From Rhizoclosmatium globosum (taxonomy: Eukaryota; Chytridiomycota; Chytridiomycetes; Chytridiales; Chytriomycetaceae), in assembly GCA_002104985.1 (NCBI GenBank), contig MCGO01000022.1, forward strand, positions 62,001 through 126,000: a stretch of DNA of 64,000 nucleotides, written 5' to 3'. Made by a program: the position numbers and the translations under genes. Below the pieces are notes generated by a model. That model did no database searches. It worked only from the letters and a program-made list of their open reading frames with translations, and was not told where the DNA came from. Numbering within the stretch: the first letter of the stretch is position 1; each line of letters opens with the position of its first letter. Positions 34,787-47,539 of this stretch are shown here, piece after piece.

Positions 34787-34834
34787 CAAAATACTAATCA
34801 AAATACTAATCAAAATACTAATCAAAATACTAAT
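34787..34834 (+). repeat. 12-bp minisatellite (CAAAATACTAAT x4)
   Basis: Four near-perfect tandem copies of CAAAATACTAAT in the gap between the stray RCR-like copy and the first kinase gene. Confidence 0.9.
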
Positions 34835-35050
34835 CAATAATCTAGAACTATCTCTTAATGCTGGTTTTATAGTTGCTGGCAAGGATAGTATGAGCAGGAG
34901 AGCCATGGACGTTGCAGTCGTGTTGCAATGAGCAAAGAATACTGCAGCGCTTTATGATCCCGAAATATGCTTCATATCCAGAGCTTTGTAGATTGGCGTT
35001 TCTGCAATTAATTGATTTCATGATTGAATTCCTTTCAAGAATCCAACAAA

Positions 35051-36844
35051 ATGAGTCACGAAGACGACACGGTGCCGCACTCACCGCCCAACACCACCCA
35101 CCACCACCACCACCACCACGCGCACCTTTCCCTCGCGTCGCTTCTTCGGCCGTTCAAAGGAGGATTCGCGCTCCGAGCCAAGGCGCCGCCCCGCCGAGCC
35201 AGCCAGAGCACCGACTCGCTCGACCAGACGCACCTCGACCACCTCGACAACAACCCACACGCGCCACACGAGCCACACAGACACGATGAAGTGCATCCAG
35301 AGTCGCGGCCAGAAAAGACGGCATTCGAGCTGGTGCTTCCAACGAAACCAGACAGTCCGACAAATCCTAGCACTTCCGATCCCACCGATCCCACGGTGGA
35401 ACCTACTACTACTACGAAGGCTCTCCCTAGGCGCCACAGCAAGGTCCTCGACGCCTTCTTCAAACTCTCAACTGATGTCAAGTCAGTCCTCTCGTCTAAA
35501 CGCCGCTCGTCTCTTTCAAGCCCTGACCACCCCGATCCTGCCGCTTCACCAATCCAAAACCACCAACAACATCTCTACCCAACTCCAAACTACCCACCCC
35601 CTTCCTCATCATCTCTCAACGACCCATCCTTCTCTTCTTCCTCAATTGCTACAAACGCGACTCTCGCGTCTCGTTTACAGCATCTTCCCCTTCTCATCCT
35701 CATCATCCTCCTCCTCCACATCTCTCTTTGGATGGCAAGAATTTGGAGAAAAATAACGCGTTGTTGGATGAAGTTGATTTGGAGGCTCAAGTCGAAATTG
35801 ATGCTATTGAGAATTTGAGTTATTTGAAGTTGCAGGAGTACAAGTTTATCAAGATTCTTGGTGCAGGTCCGTATTTTTCGTTTTGTTGAGATCATCGAGT
35901 GAGATCATGACTGAGAAAGGAATGAGCTATGGAGGAATACGAGGCCGGACTCGCTTTATTTTTTTAATAACTTGAGGCGAGTTGATTGAAGAGTTGAGCG
36001 TTGTGAACAATCTCAAACTTTGAACATTCAAGAAATACTAACTACAAATATAGGAGCTCAAGGAACTGTCTCGCTCCGCCTCCACATTCCAACGTCTTCC
36101 CTCCGAGCCTTAAAATCAATTCCTACTGCCCCTTCTCTCGTAGATTGCCACGTCCGCGACTCCTTCCGCCGCGAGGTTGAAATCCTCCAGGCCTGCCGGA
36201 AACACCCAAGCGTAATCCGTCTCCTGGATGCATGGGAATCGCTCAACACGGTATACCAAGTATTCGACGTAATGAACGGCGGTGATGCATCCGTAGAAGG
36301 CGTCTTCACCGGAATCGGCGAAGAAAAGGGAATCCGCCTAATTGCCCCCATCGCCGACGCCTTACAATACCTCCACCGCCTCCAAATCCTTCACCGCGAC
36401 GTTCGACCCGCCAACATTTTCCTGCGCAGGAGTATCACAGGCCACGAAACCCTCCGCGAGCTCGAACACATTCCCGTTCTTGCTGATTTCGGGATCGCGA
36501 ATTATATGCGGAATTCGGGGCGTCTTGCGGCGCCGTTTCCGGAAACGCCGGCACATATCGCGCCTGAGATTTTGACGGGGTCGCGATTTAGTTCGGCGAG
36601 TGATTGTTATGGGTTGGGGTATTATGCGTTGCATTTGTTGTTGCAGCGGCAGCCGACTGTGGAGGATGTGAGGCATAGTGGGGAGATTGCGGATGTGCAG
36701 TGGGGATTCATGAGCGATATTGGAAGGCGTGCTTTGAAGGGGTTGTTGGAAGTTGATCCGCTGTTACGGACTACTGCGGCAGAGTTTTGTGTTGGGGAGT
36801 GGGTGGAGTTTTATGATGTTGATTGTGTGAAACATGCCGTGTGA
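35051..36844 (+). CDS. Protein kinase with low-complexity N-terminus (copy 1)
   Basis: Exons 35051-35866 and 36054-36844. The N-terminal 250 residues are low complexity, with a run of seven histidines (residues 17-23) and Ser/Pro tracts. Kinase domain: glycine loop ILGAGAQGTVSL split by the intron, RALKS lysine, catalytic loop LHRDVRPANIFL, LADFGIANY and TPAHIAPEIL. The catalytic loop has Arg where Ser/Thr kinases have Lys (HRDLK), as in Src-type HRDLRAAN. Near 35727 one base is missing (frame passes to DGKNLEKNNALLDE); exon sum is 1607, one short of a multiple of three. Paralogue of the next gene. Substrate unknown. Confidence 0.8.
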
Positions 36845-37202
36845 TGTACTTGGTGGACTATATTCTTGGGGTTATTCATTTTTTTGTGATCAATACATTA
36901 TACCTTTTGTCTTGAGTTTGATTTTAAGCCGGCTGGAATTCCTTGAGTTTTCATGAGTCACTCAAAAAGAGTTGACTCCTAAAGTCGTTTAAATTGCTGA
37001 GGTCACGCAGAAACACAAGGGTTGTAGGAAACTGTTCAATTGCTGTTTTGAATTTGAACCCTTTCTATGGTTGATTCTATGCTTGTTCCACGGAATTCCC
37101 CGAAGGTTCGAGTGTGAGTGAGTCACACCGCATGTTCCTCTTCAAATTGGCTGAAATTTGAAAGGGCCACAGCATCAAAAACTCAGCACGAAACAACTTC
37201 AA
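36845..37202. promoter_or_regulatory. Intergenic region between the two kinase genes
   Basis: 358 nt without a gene; contains the terminator of the first and the promoter of the second kinase gene. Several GAGTC/GACTC pairs around 36950-37000 form small dyads. Confidence 0.3.
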
Positions 37203-38705
37203 ATGACCGTAGAAAACGACAAATCTTCGCCAGAGCCCCAACCTCAGGCCTTCCCGCCTTCGCCACCAGTCAGCCCTACTATCCAGTCAATTCCAACCAA
37301 AGACTCAACTGTTCCAGTCCTTCGGGCAGTTCGAGCCAGTGGCACTCCAGCCACCTACTCTGCCAATGAAAATGTAGATTCCGCTAAACACAACGACCCT
37401 CATTTGGAGCATGACCCACATAACCACGACGTCATTCATGCAAGCCACCGTCCTGAGCGAGACTTGTTCACGCTCATGAAGAAGGTGTTACATAAAGACT
37501 CTGAACATACTCAGGAGATTGAATCCAGTCAGGGAGGAAAAGTGACAGAGGAGCCTCGTGCGCCTCCTCTAGATTGGTACCTCAAATTGAAGGAAAATGT
37601 AAGTTATTTAAAAACTTTCCATGAACGAGTTGTTAATAGTCTGTTTAAATAGTTCAAGGAAAAGAAACGGGCAAAGGAGGAACGCAGAAAGAGCCAAGCA
37701 CTTCAAGCTCAATTGGATCTTGATAATAACGATCCAGAAACTCAAAACTTTCTTCGGCGTCTCTCGATTGCCAGTTTCCATTCTCAAGAGGATGAAACTG
37801 ATGAAGTTATTGCGTTGGAAGCTCAAAGTGTCGCCAACCTTAAGCAATACAAGTTTGTCAAGATCCTTGGGGCGGGTGCACAAGGAACTGTTTCACTACG
37901 TATCTACAAACCAACGAACTCAAAGGTCGCTCTCAAGTCGATTCCAACTACGAAATCTTCAGTTGACTCTCACGTTCGCGACTCCTTTTTCCGGGAAGTT
38001 GAAATCCTTAATACGTGCAAGGGGCACCCCCACATCATCCAGCTTCTCAACAGCTGGGAGAGCAAATTCACCGTGTACCAAGTATTCGACGTCATGACAG
38101 GCGGCGACGCAAGCATGCCCGACGCCTTCTCCAAAATCACAAAAGAATCACAAATCGTCCGCCTCATCGCTCCCATCGCTGACGCCCTCCGATTCCTTCA
38201 CCTCCGAAACATTATCCACCGAGACGTCCGTTCCGCCAACGTATTCCTCCGAACCCCGATCACAGGAACCGAGTCCCTCAAAGACTTGGAACAAACCCCT
38301 GTCCTCGCAGACTTTGGAATCGCGAATTACTCGTTCAATTCAGGACGCCTTGCTGAACCCTTCTTTTTTACTCCAGCCCACATCGCGCCGGAAATTCTGG
38401 ACCAAAGCGCGCGGTTCACAAGTGTAAGTGATTGTTATGGGTTAGGTTATTACGCGATGCAAGTTGTGATTCGTCGTGCGCCAAGTCTTGCGGAGGTGCG
38501 GAATTCCGGGGATGTTATTATGGGTGCAAATTGGGATAAGTTGAGCGAAATTGGGAAGACGAGTGTGATGCAGCTTTTGTGCACGGATCCGTTTGCGAGA
38601 ATGACTGCCGATGGGTTCTGTGAGGGTGCATGGGTGAAGGAAATGGATGTTGAGTGTGTGAAGCGGAAGAAGGTTATTAAGGATGGTGTTGTTGTGGAGG
38701 TGTAG
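37203..38705 (+). CDS. Protein kinase (copy 2, intact)
   Basis: Exons 37203-37598 and 37653-38705 give exactly 482 codons plus stop. The N-terminus is Pro/Ser/His-rich, followed by a basic helical stretch (KEKKRAKEERRKSQ) before the kinase domain: ILGAGAQGTVSL, VALKS, GHPHIIQLL, IIHRDVRSANVFL, VLADFGIANYS, TPAHIAPEIL. As in copy 1 the catalytic loop is HRDVR-x-AN. Copies 1 and 2 share the order of motifs and the ending VDCVK/VECVK, so they are tandem duplicates; intron positions differ. Confidence 0.85.
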
Positions 38706-38879
38706 TGTAACGGTGTAGAGCCATAATTGGCGTTGTACATTTCTTAATAAATCATCTATTTTATTTGATTAATTTATAGGAGTTGATCAAATTAGCCTTT
38801 TCGCTTCACAGGACCGACTAAATATACTTCACTCGATAGAAACTATAGTGACTAACATTTATTGATATGAGGATCAATA

Positions 38880-40731
38880 TTATTCTGAATAAGTAGGTGG
38901 TGCAAGAGTCAACGCCTCCATGGCACGCTTGAACTTTACTCTATCTCCGACAGTTGAAATCTTCAAGGTCGCATAAAGTTCATCCATTGTGAGTGCCATA
39001 AGCGCGACACCATCAATTCTTTGATCAAACACAGGATCCCGGGTACCTCCATTCTTGGAAACCCAATCAGCGACTTGCGCAATTGACCAGTCTTCTGGGT
39101 TTGAGGATCGGGCAACAGTTTGGCCCCGTTCCAATGTATCCTTATCTTTCTCTTTTTCATCTTTGGAAAAAGTGTTGTATGTTCGTGTTGGAGGAGTTGC
39201 GGCAGCTGCAGTAACAATAGAGCCAGCCAAGTTTGCGAAAAGCGGATTCGTCTTTTCTTTTTCAGCGACTGGGTCAGAGGGCAGAGATGTACCCATGTAC
39301 ATAACATGAATGGTGTCTTGTCGTGATCCAACCACTTGGTTTGTTGTGTCCGTGCGTGTTGCAGCTGAGGCTTCACTGAGTTCAGTTTCGCTTCGAAGAG
39401 GAGTGTCGGAAATTTTGTATCCTGTATTCGTTGAAAGAGTAGATCCTGGACGAGTGTAGTTGAGAGATGGGGCTGATTCAGGAGCTTGTGCAGGCGCAGG
39501 TGCAGAAGTGGTGGTTTCAGGAGTGTATCGCTTGGTTTTGCGGTAATAGTAAACGCTCCCAATTATGAGAAGGATCACAACAACGACGCCTCCCACAATT
39601 CCTCCAATGAGTCCCGCATTTGAAGAAGAGGAAGACCCAGTAGCTTGACTATATGCGGCTGCATCCACTCCTCTGATGCTCACGACTGTATTCGAAATCC
39701 CCAAATTTAGACTGCATTTTCCATCAGTCGTAAATAGAGAGTTTTTTCTGCGACTTTACAATCTCCATCTGAGTAGACAGTGTAAATGATGTTGCTACCA
39801 GTTATATTCGCTCTGTAAGCTTGTCCTTGAAAAGCCGTCTGAGGAAGAGTAAGTACAAATTTCTACAGAATACAAGAACTCACTGGGTTATTGGTCGCAG
39901 AAAACGTAATTGGCTGGCAAATGTCAAGTCGAATCGATTCCGAATAATCAAAGACGGAACACTTGCTGTCCACGAATGTAGTAAGGGTTACATAATTATT
40001 ATCGTTTGAAAAGAGGGCCTTGGATTCAGTAACAAGACTATTTGTTGGAGGACAAAAGACTTGTCCCAAAACATTAGTATCACAACCCGTTGGTGTGCAA
40101 GTTTCTCGTCCAAACGAATATCTAACTAATGATGGATTTGTGCATCCTGGGCCCTTATACAAGATGCGTTCAGTGAACGATGGCTGTGATATTGGCACAG
40201 CCTTCATTTTTGAAACACAAGAAGTGGAGTCATTAAACTTGATGGAAGTAAACAACTGCGAGCAGGAATCGTCTGAGTAGTAGTTTCTCCATATTGTCCC
40301 ATCAAACCCAAGTGAGACCTTTTCAGCTACATAGATGCTCCCGAAGGATCCGCCAGCCCCTGCACATTCATCACGCAAACAGCCACAGCAGAGTTGATTT
40401 CGCTAATGCTCGATGGAGCTCCAGAGCAGTCGGCCGTATCGTAAGACCAGAACTGCACCCGTGAGAAGAAGGAGGGTGACAACGACCCGAAGATATCCTT
40501 CCCGAGGGTGGTGACATCAGCAGACGAAAGGCATCCAGTTTGCACTGTCCAGTTGCCCGGTGATACAACTGAGCTCTTTGGCAGGAAGGAGCAGGTACTG
40601 TTCAAGGATGATGTTGTTGGCACAGTACACTTGGCAGCCTTCAAGTCAATGCGCTCGATCCAGTCTTGTTGGCAAGGCTTTCCTCCGTCCGAGTAACCGT
40701 AGATGGCAGAGTACGTGAAGGTGCTCGTCAT
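38880..40731 (-). CDS. Cysteine-rich one-pass membrane protein with cytosolic SAM domain
   Basis: The ATG at 40731 opens an extracellular Cys-rich region of about 350 residues (KAAKCTVPTTSS, TCSFLP, CSGAPSS, GPGCTN, CTPTGCDTN). After a Ser-rich hinge comes a membrane segment AGLIGGIVGGVVVVILLIIG, then YYYRKTKRY, a disordered tail, and a C-terminal SAM domain (WSIAQVADWVSKNGG to VKFKRAMEALTL) ending APPTYSE. A short intron lies at about 39850-39893. One-base slips occur near 40370 and 39745. No clear signal peptide is seen at the chosen start. Likely a surface sensor or scaffold; the end carries a PPxY motif. Confidence 0.68.
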
Positions 40732-41010
40732 TTTTGATTGAGTTTCTATCTTTGACCAGAAAGGTGTCTCTCAAAAAGTCCGCTATGCCTTTTGCGGAAA
40801 TGACGGATTACTCTATCAGAAGCATAGTTGAAATAGGAGGACAACTTGTCGACTGTTGGCAGCCACCAGAGTTGTTGGAGTCCGTCATACCAGTTTCTTA
40901 ACACTGCACCGATCTCCAACCCATTACAGTGTGGCAGTGCATCCAAAATCACCTCATAAATTAGATATTCATTCTTGTGCATTTATTCATCGTTTCCACA
41001 TCTATTCTCC

Positions 41011-42995
41011 TTACTTCAAAGTCCACGTTCTTCTACCGACACTGTTGCTCATGCTTCTTGTTTCCATATTCGCTCCAGCCGAAGACTTGATCAACGTCTT
41101 CAAGAAGGCAATTTCAGCGTTCAACTGCAAAATAACTTGCTCTAATCTCTCCAACGTCGTCTTCCAACTCTTTAGCTCGTGACTTTTTGTACTTGTCATG
41201 CGCCTTGATCAATGCTGATTCAGGGATTGGACGTTAGCATCCATTTCCACCCATGTTTGATAGTAATATGCAGTTTGGGTCTGTGCCTCCACCATTTTCT
41301 GTAAGGCTGCATCACGCTCCGTCGTGGTTGTCTCCAAATCCGTCTTGAGCTTTTCAATGACGCCTTCATAGTAAAACTTGCGGTTCTCGATTTCTTTTTG
41401 GGCTGATTCATGGCGTTGCACCATATCCGTTGAGAATTCTTTCAAATCAGAGTGGGACGATTGGAGTTCAGAGTGTTGAGCTGTAAGGTCGCTGTGTTCG
41501 TTGATGAGAGTGTTGAAATCGTTCTGGTGCGCTGTGTTTTCATCGAGAAGGACTTGAAGCTCGGCTGCATGAGTTTCTCTGGTGTCAATGAGAGCTCTCT
41601 TTGCAAAATTCGATTCGATAGAAAGAAGTCGGATTCTTTCAGCTTGTTCGGCAGTCTCTTTAGTTAAAGATTCGACTTGACTGCGGAGAAGGTCGACTTC
41701 CTTTGTTTCTTGCTGTTTTTGGAAGATATGAATGATTCCTGCTCCTTCTTCTTTTTCCTGCTGTAACGACATTAAATCGTAAAGTTGTTGCTCAAGACGA
41801 GTAATGTGTTTGGACTGTTCTTGCTGTGCCTGGAAAAACTCCAGACACTTTGCAACGAGAGCCTCAGATTGAAGTTTCGCTTCGCCAAGCCGAACAAGAG
41901 ATAAGTTATAATCTTTTGCAAGCTGGCTAGAAAGCATATTGGCCTCGGCAGGAAATGATCCACTGCCTATTAAAGTTTATTGAACAGAGTTAGTCAGATT
42001 GAAGTGACCAAGCAGTCAAAAGACACTCACCAATTGAAACAACGATATTTTGGTCTCGATTAAAGATACCTGCCGCAAACAACTTTGACCAGGCCTCTTG
42101 ATAAGCTGATTCTTCGTCCCCATTGCCTTGAATGGGAATAACCCTGGCACCAAAGTGCTTCACGACGGTCTTTCAACAGGTTGTAATTCATCTGTGATTC
42201 CCAGCAGTCTTCGCTTAATGGCTGCCACAGAGTTGTTTGTAATAAATGAGGCATTGAAGTTCAAAACAGCTGATACAGGTCCGACAGCCTCTTCCAAGGC
42301 TTTCGCCTCTGCACCAGAGTTTGGAAATCCATCAATCAGGATTCCCGTGTGTTGGCTGATCAGCAACGGTTTTGAAATCAATGAAAGTGTAGTCTCGTTG
42401 TCAGTGGATCCAGATTGGAGTGTAGTGGCGTTAATGATCCAACCCAAATTCTTTAGCGAGCTTTGCGGAGTGAGTATCTTTGCCTGTTGTATTAAATGTG
42501 TCGATTGTTAAGATTTGATTTAAGGCTACAGGTTTGAGATGAAGGAACCCTCACCAAGAGACACAATGATCTTTGGTCTATGCATAGTGAGCATTTCTTT
42601 CGCCAAACGAGAAGATGTAGTTTCATAACGCAGCATAGTTTGAGAACGTGGGGACGTTCAACGTTTTGGATTGAGTTGCCACAGAGACAGCGTACACAGA
42701 CGGTGAAAACATGGTACCAGGGTATGAACATAGAACATGGGAAGTATTTGTTGAGGCCAGAAGCGGATTGGATGGATCCACGATCTCTGTAAACATGACA
42801 TCAGATCAGACACAAGGAGCATCAACACATTACCAATCAGAATGCCATCAAACTTATCAGTCTCCTCGCCGAGACTCAAATGAGCTTTAATTACTCCCAC
42901 AACCTCATCGCTGAGGGCGGGGGCTCCTGGCCAGTCACTGTGTCTTGTGTCATAAGGCTTGTCAGCTTTTCGATTTGGAAGAAAGAAAAGCGGGA
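41011..42995 (-). CDS. Degenerate adenylate-kinase-like repeats with long coiled coil
   Basis: Read across introns and several one-base slips. N-terminal part: DKFDGILIG, then IIVSLG-GKDTHSAKLAKEFG and GILIDGFPNSGAEAKALEEA, which is the adenylate-kinase order (nucleotide loop, then ILIDGFP). A second loop-like unit follows: NIVVSIGSGSFPAEANMLSSQLAKDYN. The canonical GxPGxGKGT loop is missing in both, so catalysis is doubtful. From 41880 to 41011 the protein is coiled coil (heptads in LKSWKTTLERLEQVILQLNAEIAFLKTLI). The 5' end is unclear: ATG near 42995 in a shifted frame, or an upstream exon not found. Confidence 0.55.
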
Positions 42996-43252
42996 CATGT
43001 GCTGGTATTCTGGTTTGAAAGATGGGTATTTACGAAAGAAAAGTTAAAGGTGGTTTGAATTGCGTGATGAGGGTCGGCCAGACGGCTGCCTCGGAGATAT
43101 TCGCTTCAAGCTTTCACTGGCTGTGATTCTAACCTCAAGTGTTATTGTATCATTTCTTACTTATATAAAGTGTATTTATACCACGTCTATACTACTCCTG
43201 CTTTCCCTTCTGAGTAAATATTCAATCTTTTCTCCTCCGACAAAGCAAACCA

Positions 43253-44678
43253 ATGCTCTTCTTCAACGCCGACAACGGATACCTCGAAGGCATCGCGCGT
43301 GGATACAAGGCCGGGATCCTGACGACGTCGCAGTACCTGAACTTGTCGCAGTGTGAAACACTTGATGGTTTGTCGTTGTCGTTGTTGCGGTTCGTGGTTC
43401 AACGGTGGTTTTATTCGCCCAATCCAGATTTGAAGCTGCAGCTCTCGTCAACCGACTACGGCGGCTTCCTCCAAAACGAGCCCTCGCCCTTGGCCACAAC
43501 GACAATCGCGGAGAAGGCGAGAGAGAAGCTCGTCCACGAATTTGCCTATTTGCGCTCCCAGGCTTCGCGCCCGCTGGCCACCTTCCTGGACTATATCACG
43601 TAAATATTAATAAGTTGTTTTAGATGAAGTGCATAGGAGGGGGGTGTTCGAGTGCGATGGGGCGAAACGCTGGTGCACGACAATCCCTCCAAATTCAACC
43701 TGCACCTCACAAAACCCGTCTCTGTTTTATCTGACCATCTATATCATTAGTTACGGATACATGATTGATAACGTGATCCTGTTAATCACCGGAACCCTCC
43801 ACGAACGCGATACCCACGAATTACTTGAAAGATGTCATCCTCTCGGAATGTTTGATACCATTGCCGCTTTATGTGTGGCCACCAATGTGGCGGAATTGTT
43901 CAACACAGTTATGGTCGAAACTCCTTTGGGTACAGCATTCTTTTTCTCTTTCGCTAAAACTAACGCAACTTGATTATAAGCCCCTTACTTCGAGCAATGT
44001 CTTTCAGCAAACGACTTGGACGAGTTGAATATTGAAATCATCAGAAACACATTGTACAAGGCGTACCTGAAGATTTCCATGCCTACTGTCAGAGTTTGGA
44101 TCCTGTGACGGCGGAAGTTATGGGAGAGATTTTACAGGTGAACAATCACATTGTTATGGTCGTCATGCTAATGAACCATAGTTTGAAGCTGACCGCCGTG
44201 TCATCAACATCACCATCAACTCCTTCAATACCGAACTATCCAAAGATGACCGCTTGAAACTCTTCCCAACAACTGGAAAGCTTTTCCCGAAGGGTGTTCC
44301 GTCTTGCCCGAGCTGATGAGTGGACCAAGTTCGTGCAGCTGTGGATTACTATGCTGTGAGTGCAAATCCAATAACTGTCCGTTTCTAAACGGTGTTTCTA
44401 GGAATACAGAGACTTCTTTGACGGGATCGCAGGAGAACGATCTTTGGAGGACCGATTTTTCGAATACGAAGTGAAGCTCAACAAAGGCGCTTTCTTGCAA
44501 CAATTTCAGTATGGAGTCTTCTATGCCTACCTGAAATTGAAAGAGCAAGAGGTTTGTGTGATTTGGCACTGTTGCAAAATTCTGACGTCGAAACCAGATC
44601 AGAAACATTGTTTGGATCGCCGAATGCATCGCTCAACAGCAAAAGGACCGCATCAACTCCTATATTCCCATTTTTTGA
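43253..44678 (+). CDS. VMA6: V-type proton ATPase subunit d (Vma6)
   Basis: Stalk subunit of the V0 sector of the vacuolar proton pump. Exons at 43253-43367, 43428-43599, 43751-43929, 43981 to about 44139, a fifth ending near 44356, 44402-44551 and 44598-44678. Highly conserved stretches: [108 protein letters not shown] and the end [14 protein letters not shown]. At least four one-base losses (near 44072 and three between 44285 and 44325) break the frame although every conserved residue is present, so errors in the assembly are more likely than gene decay. Confidence 0.93.
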
Positions 44679-44703
44679 TTTTTATTAGGTTTTTCATACG
44701 CTT

Positions 44704-45830
44704 TTAAGTTTTTTCAATGAAATCTTTGCGAGAAAGTTCACTCAATTCTCGATCGTTGACGGCTACAGTGAATGGGCGATTTAACGTCCCCTTCAGACTT
44801 CGCGGAACTGGCGTCGCTGTGATATGCTGACCCCAAGTTGCTTCGGGTATATTTCTTGGACTTAAAGCCGACTCTCGAGTAGCAACAGTTTTTTGACTTG
44901 AACAGATGTGGCAACTGAAACACGACCCAAAGATCCCAACGATTTACTTGGAGCCATACCCTCAAAACTCATCGGCCGACCGCTGCTGTTGTGTTTTCCC
45001 GCCTCTTCCAACTCATTCAAAGCATTTAGACTCATTCGTTTGAAGTCTTCATCACTTGGTTTACTACCATCGGCAAACTTGACAACGGCAGGTAAAATCA
45101 AACTTACAACCATAACACTTATTTTCAATGTATCAATGAAATGTTGAAATCCAAGGTTTCCCTCCAAAAGAATTCCTGTCTCATGCAATAAATCGAAAGC
45201 CGTCGCTGCCTTATATGAGTCGATTAGAAACACGACAAAGAATTTTACTGCATCACTGGATAGAATTAGCTTGTACCGGCCGACATTGACCCAAGAACCT
45301 GACTAGCATCTTTCAAGATTGTCAGCGAAGCGTAAGTTGTCGCAACCATAATCATAGTTGCAATTATCAAATCGAACGCATATACCGTGACTTTGATTTC
45401 ATGATTGAATGGGCCGACAGAAATATAAACCCAGTTTTCGTGTAATCACTATGAAGTACATATATTGCGATTTTAACAACGACTGCGGTTGAATATAGTC
45501 CCATGAATATCTTCATGATCCAATTGAAAAGTTTTGATAACGGGCGATCCAGAAGCAACATAAACGGTCTTTGTAGCAGTGATACAAAAGGAGACATGGC
45601 AAATTAAGACATAAGTAAACTACCAAGTAGCGGAACTGTACGTTCAGCCAGGGAACATTGTAGTATATTATCACCGTTATAACCTTAACCAAGTATATCA
45701 ACGATGCTAAAAGCAGCAGAATCGGTGTTTTTGTTCGCGAAATCCAGCAGCGGTGAGCCGTAACAAAGAAGCACACGCCAGCAATCGCAATTGATGTGAT
45801 AAAGAACCAGTTGTTGGAATCAACTCTCAT
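44704..45830 (-). CDS. 7TM receptor-like protein (array copy 1, frame breaks)
   Basis: Member of the local seven-membrane-segment family. Shared landmarks: start [52 protein letters not shown] after the second segment, [18 protein letters not shown] in the sixth, and [13 protein letters not shown] in the seventh. A polar tail follows. At least four one-base slips (near 45545, 45435, 45270 and 44890). No DRY or NPxxY motif, so class and G-protein coupling are unknown. Confidence 0.62.
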
Positions 45831-45916
45831 TTTGTGGGCAAAAAATGAAACAATGGCCTTGTTTTTGCATCGTATCCTTGCAATGTTTATTTGACTAAAA
45901 AGCAAAAACTTTATAT

Positions 45917-47085
45917 TCAAGTAGGAGACTTTTCGTCGACGATGGCCATCATACTTGCAGGACGACTTGAGGTACGGCTATCTATACGACTGATGGGGCG
46001 ATGAAGACTGATTGGCCGACCTCCCACGATACCCGAACGACTTTTCGGAAGAAGTGGTGGAGGTTGTGGAGAAGTAACGCTTTCAGTACCTGGTTGCATA
46101 AACGTTGTGCAAACACTCTTATCCAACGAAGTCATGGATTTGCTGGATTGTTTTCCTTTCACCAATCCTTCGTCCACATCTGTAGAGCTCTCACAACTCT
46201 CTCCTCTAACACTTATACTACTTTTCTCAGCTTCTTGCAGCGAATTGAGGGCATGTGTACTCATTCTTTTGAAATCCTCATCGGTAAAGTTTGTGACGCC
46301 GCCATTCTTGTTTCGGCTACTTTTCTCAAACTTCATCATCGCTGGAATTACTAAACTCAACACCATTGAGCAGATTTTGATAGTATCGAACAGGTGATGA
46401 AAACCAAGGTTTGCCCCTGGCCAAATACCATTCGTTGCATGATTTAACGCATTTGAAGTTTCATATGAGTCAATAAGAAACACAAGGAAAAACTTTGTAG
46501 CGTCGCAAATGAGTATGACCTTGTATCGTTTTGTACTGAGGCCATCGACGCCTTTAGCTCCATGCAGAATCACTCGCGTTGCAACAATTGTTCCAAATAT
46601 GATCAAAAACGAAATTAAAATTTCAGTTAAAGCATAACGATTCGAATTTCATGTTTAATAGGTGTCCTTGAGACGTACTGGCCTGTTTCGGTGTGATCCG
46701 CATAAAATACGGCACTTCCTATCTGTGCTACGCTTATAACTCCATAGAATATTATTGAAATCTGCATAGCCGTAAGAAGAATTTTCTTCCATGCGGCATT
46801 GCGCATTATGAGTCGCAACCGTTCTTGATAACAGAAGTATAGAATCAAGCAAGGCAAATGGAAACAAAATTGGATAAGCAAATAACGAAGTTGGACGTTA
46901 AGCCATCTGATGTTGTAGTAAACTAACACTGTGCCGAGTTTGATAATATATATCAAAGACGCGAGGAACAATAACATTGACGTCCTGTTGGAAGCAGCCC
47001 AAAATCGGCGGCCCGTAATAATAACCGCAATACTTGATATAGATAGTGAAGCAATAAAGAGCTGATTGTTGGGGTCCACTTCCAT
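45917..47085 (-). CDS. 7TM receptor-like protein (array copy 2)
   Basis: The ATG at 47085 opens MEVDPNNQLFIASLSIS. Same seven segments as its neighbours: VLVYYNIRWLNVQLRYLLIQFCFHLPCL, CDATKFFLVFLIDSYE, NLGFHHLFDTIKI. The cytosolic tail of about 110 residues is Ser-rich. A single base is missing near 46640 inside segment five (IVM to ALTEILISFLIIFG). Otherwise complete; end 45917. It overlaps no neighbour; copy 1 starts 86 nt downstream. Confidence 0.7.
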
Positions 47086-47539
47086 GATGTAATCGGGGCG
47101 TTGATTAATATGGGTTGATGTTTTGAGACAATGGAAACCATAAACACAATGACAACACTATTATTAACTATCACCATTGTTTCTTTCGGGCAATATATGA
47201 TGTTATTTATATCATATAGGTTTAAATCTTTGTAACTCCTTCTATTTGTACGACGTACTCTGGCTTTATCTGTCGTTCAGATATTTGAGGTGTCATTGAA
47301 CTCTCTCGTCGGGCATCACCATACTCGTGGGCCGTTTTACACTCATTGAACGAGTTCGAGAAATACTTCTTCCAATCAAATCTTTTGCCTCTGTGTTATT
47401 TGTGGTTGATTGATCTGCCAATGACGATGAGACCCATCAACTCCCCCACTCGTCACTCTCATGCTATTACTGCCTCCGCCACTCACTTTTGAGCTCCATT
47501 CTTAATATTATTAGATTCTTGCATATCGCTGAAGGCTTT

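Noticed and set aside
40746..40982. 78-aa minus-strand open frame between two genes
   Set aside because: No motif, no paralogue, and it overlaps the probable promoter region of the SAM membrane protein.
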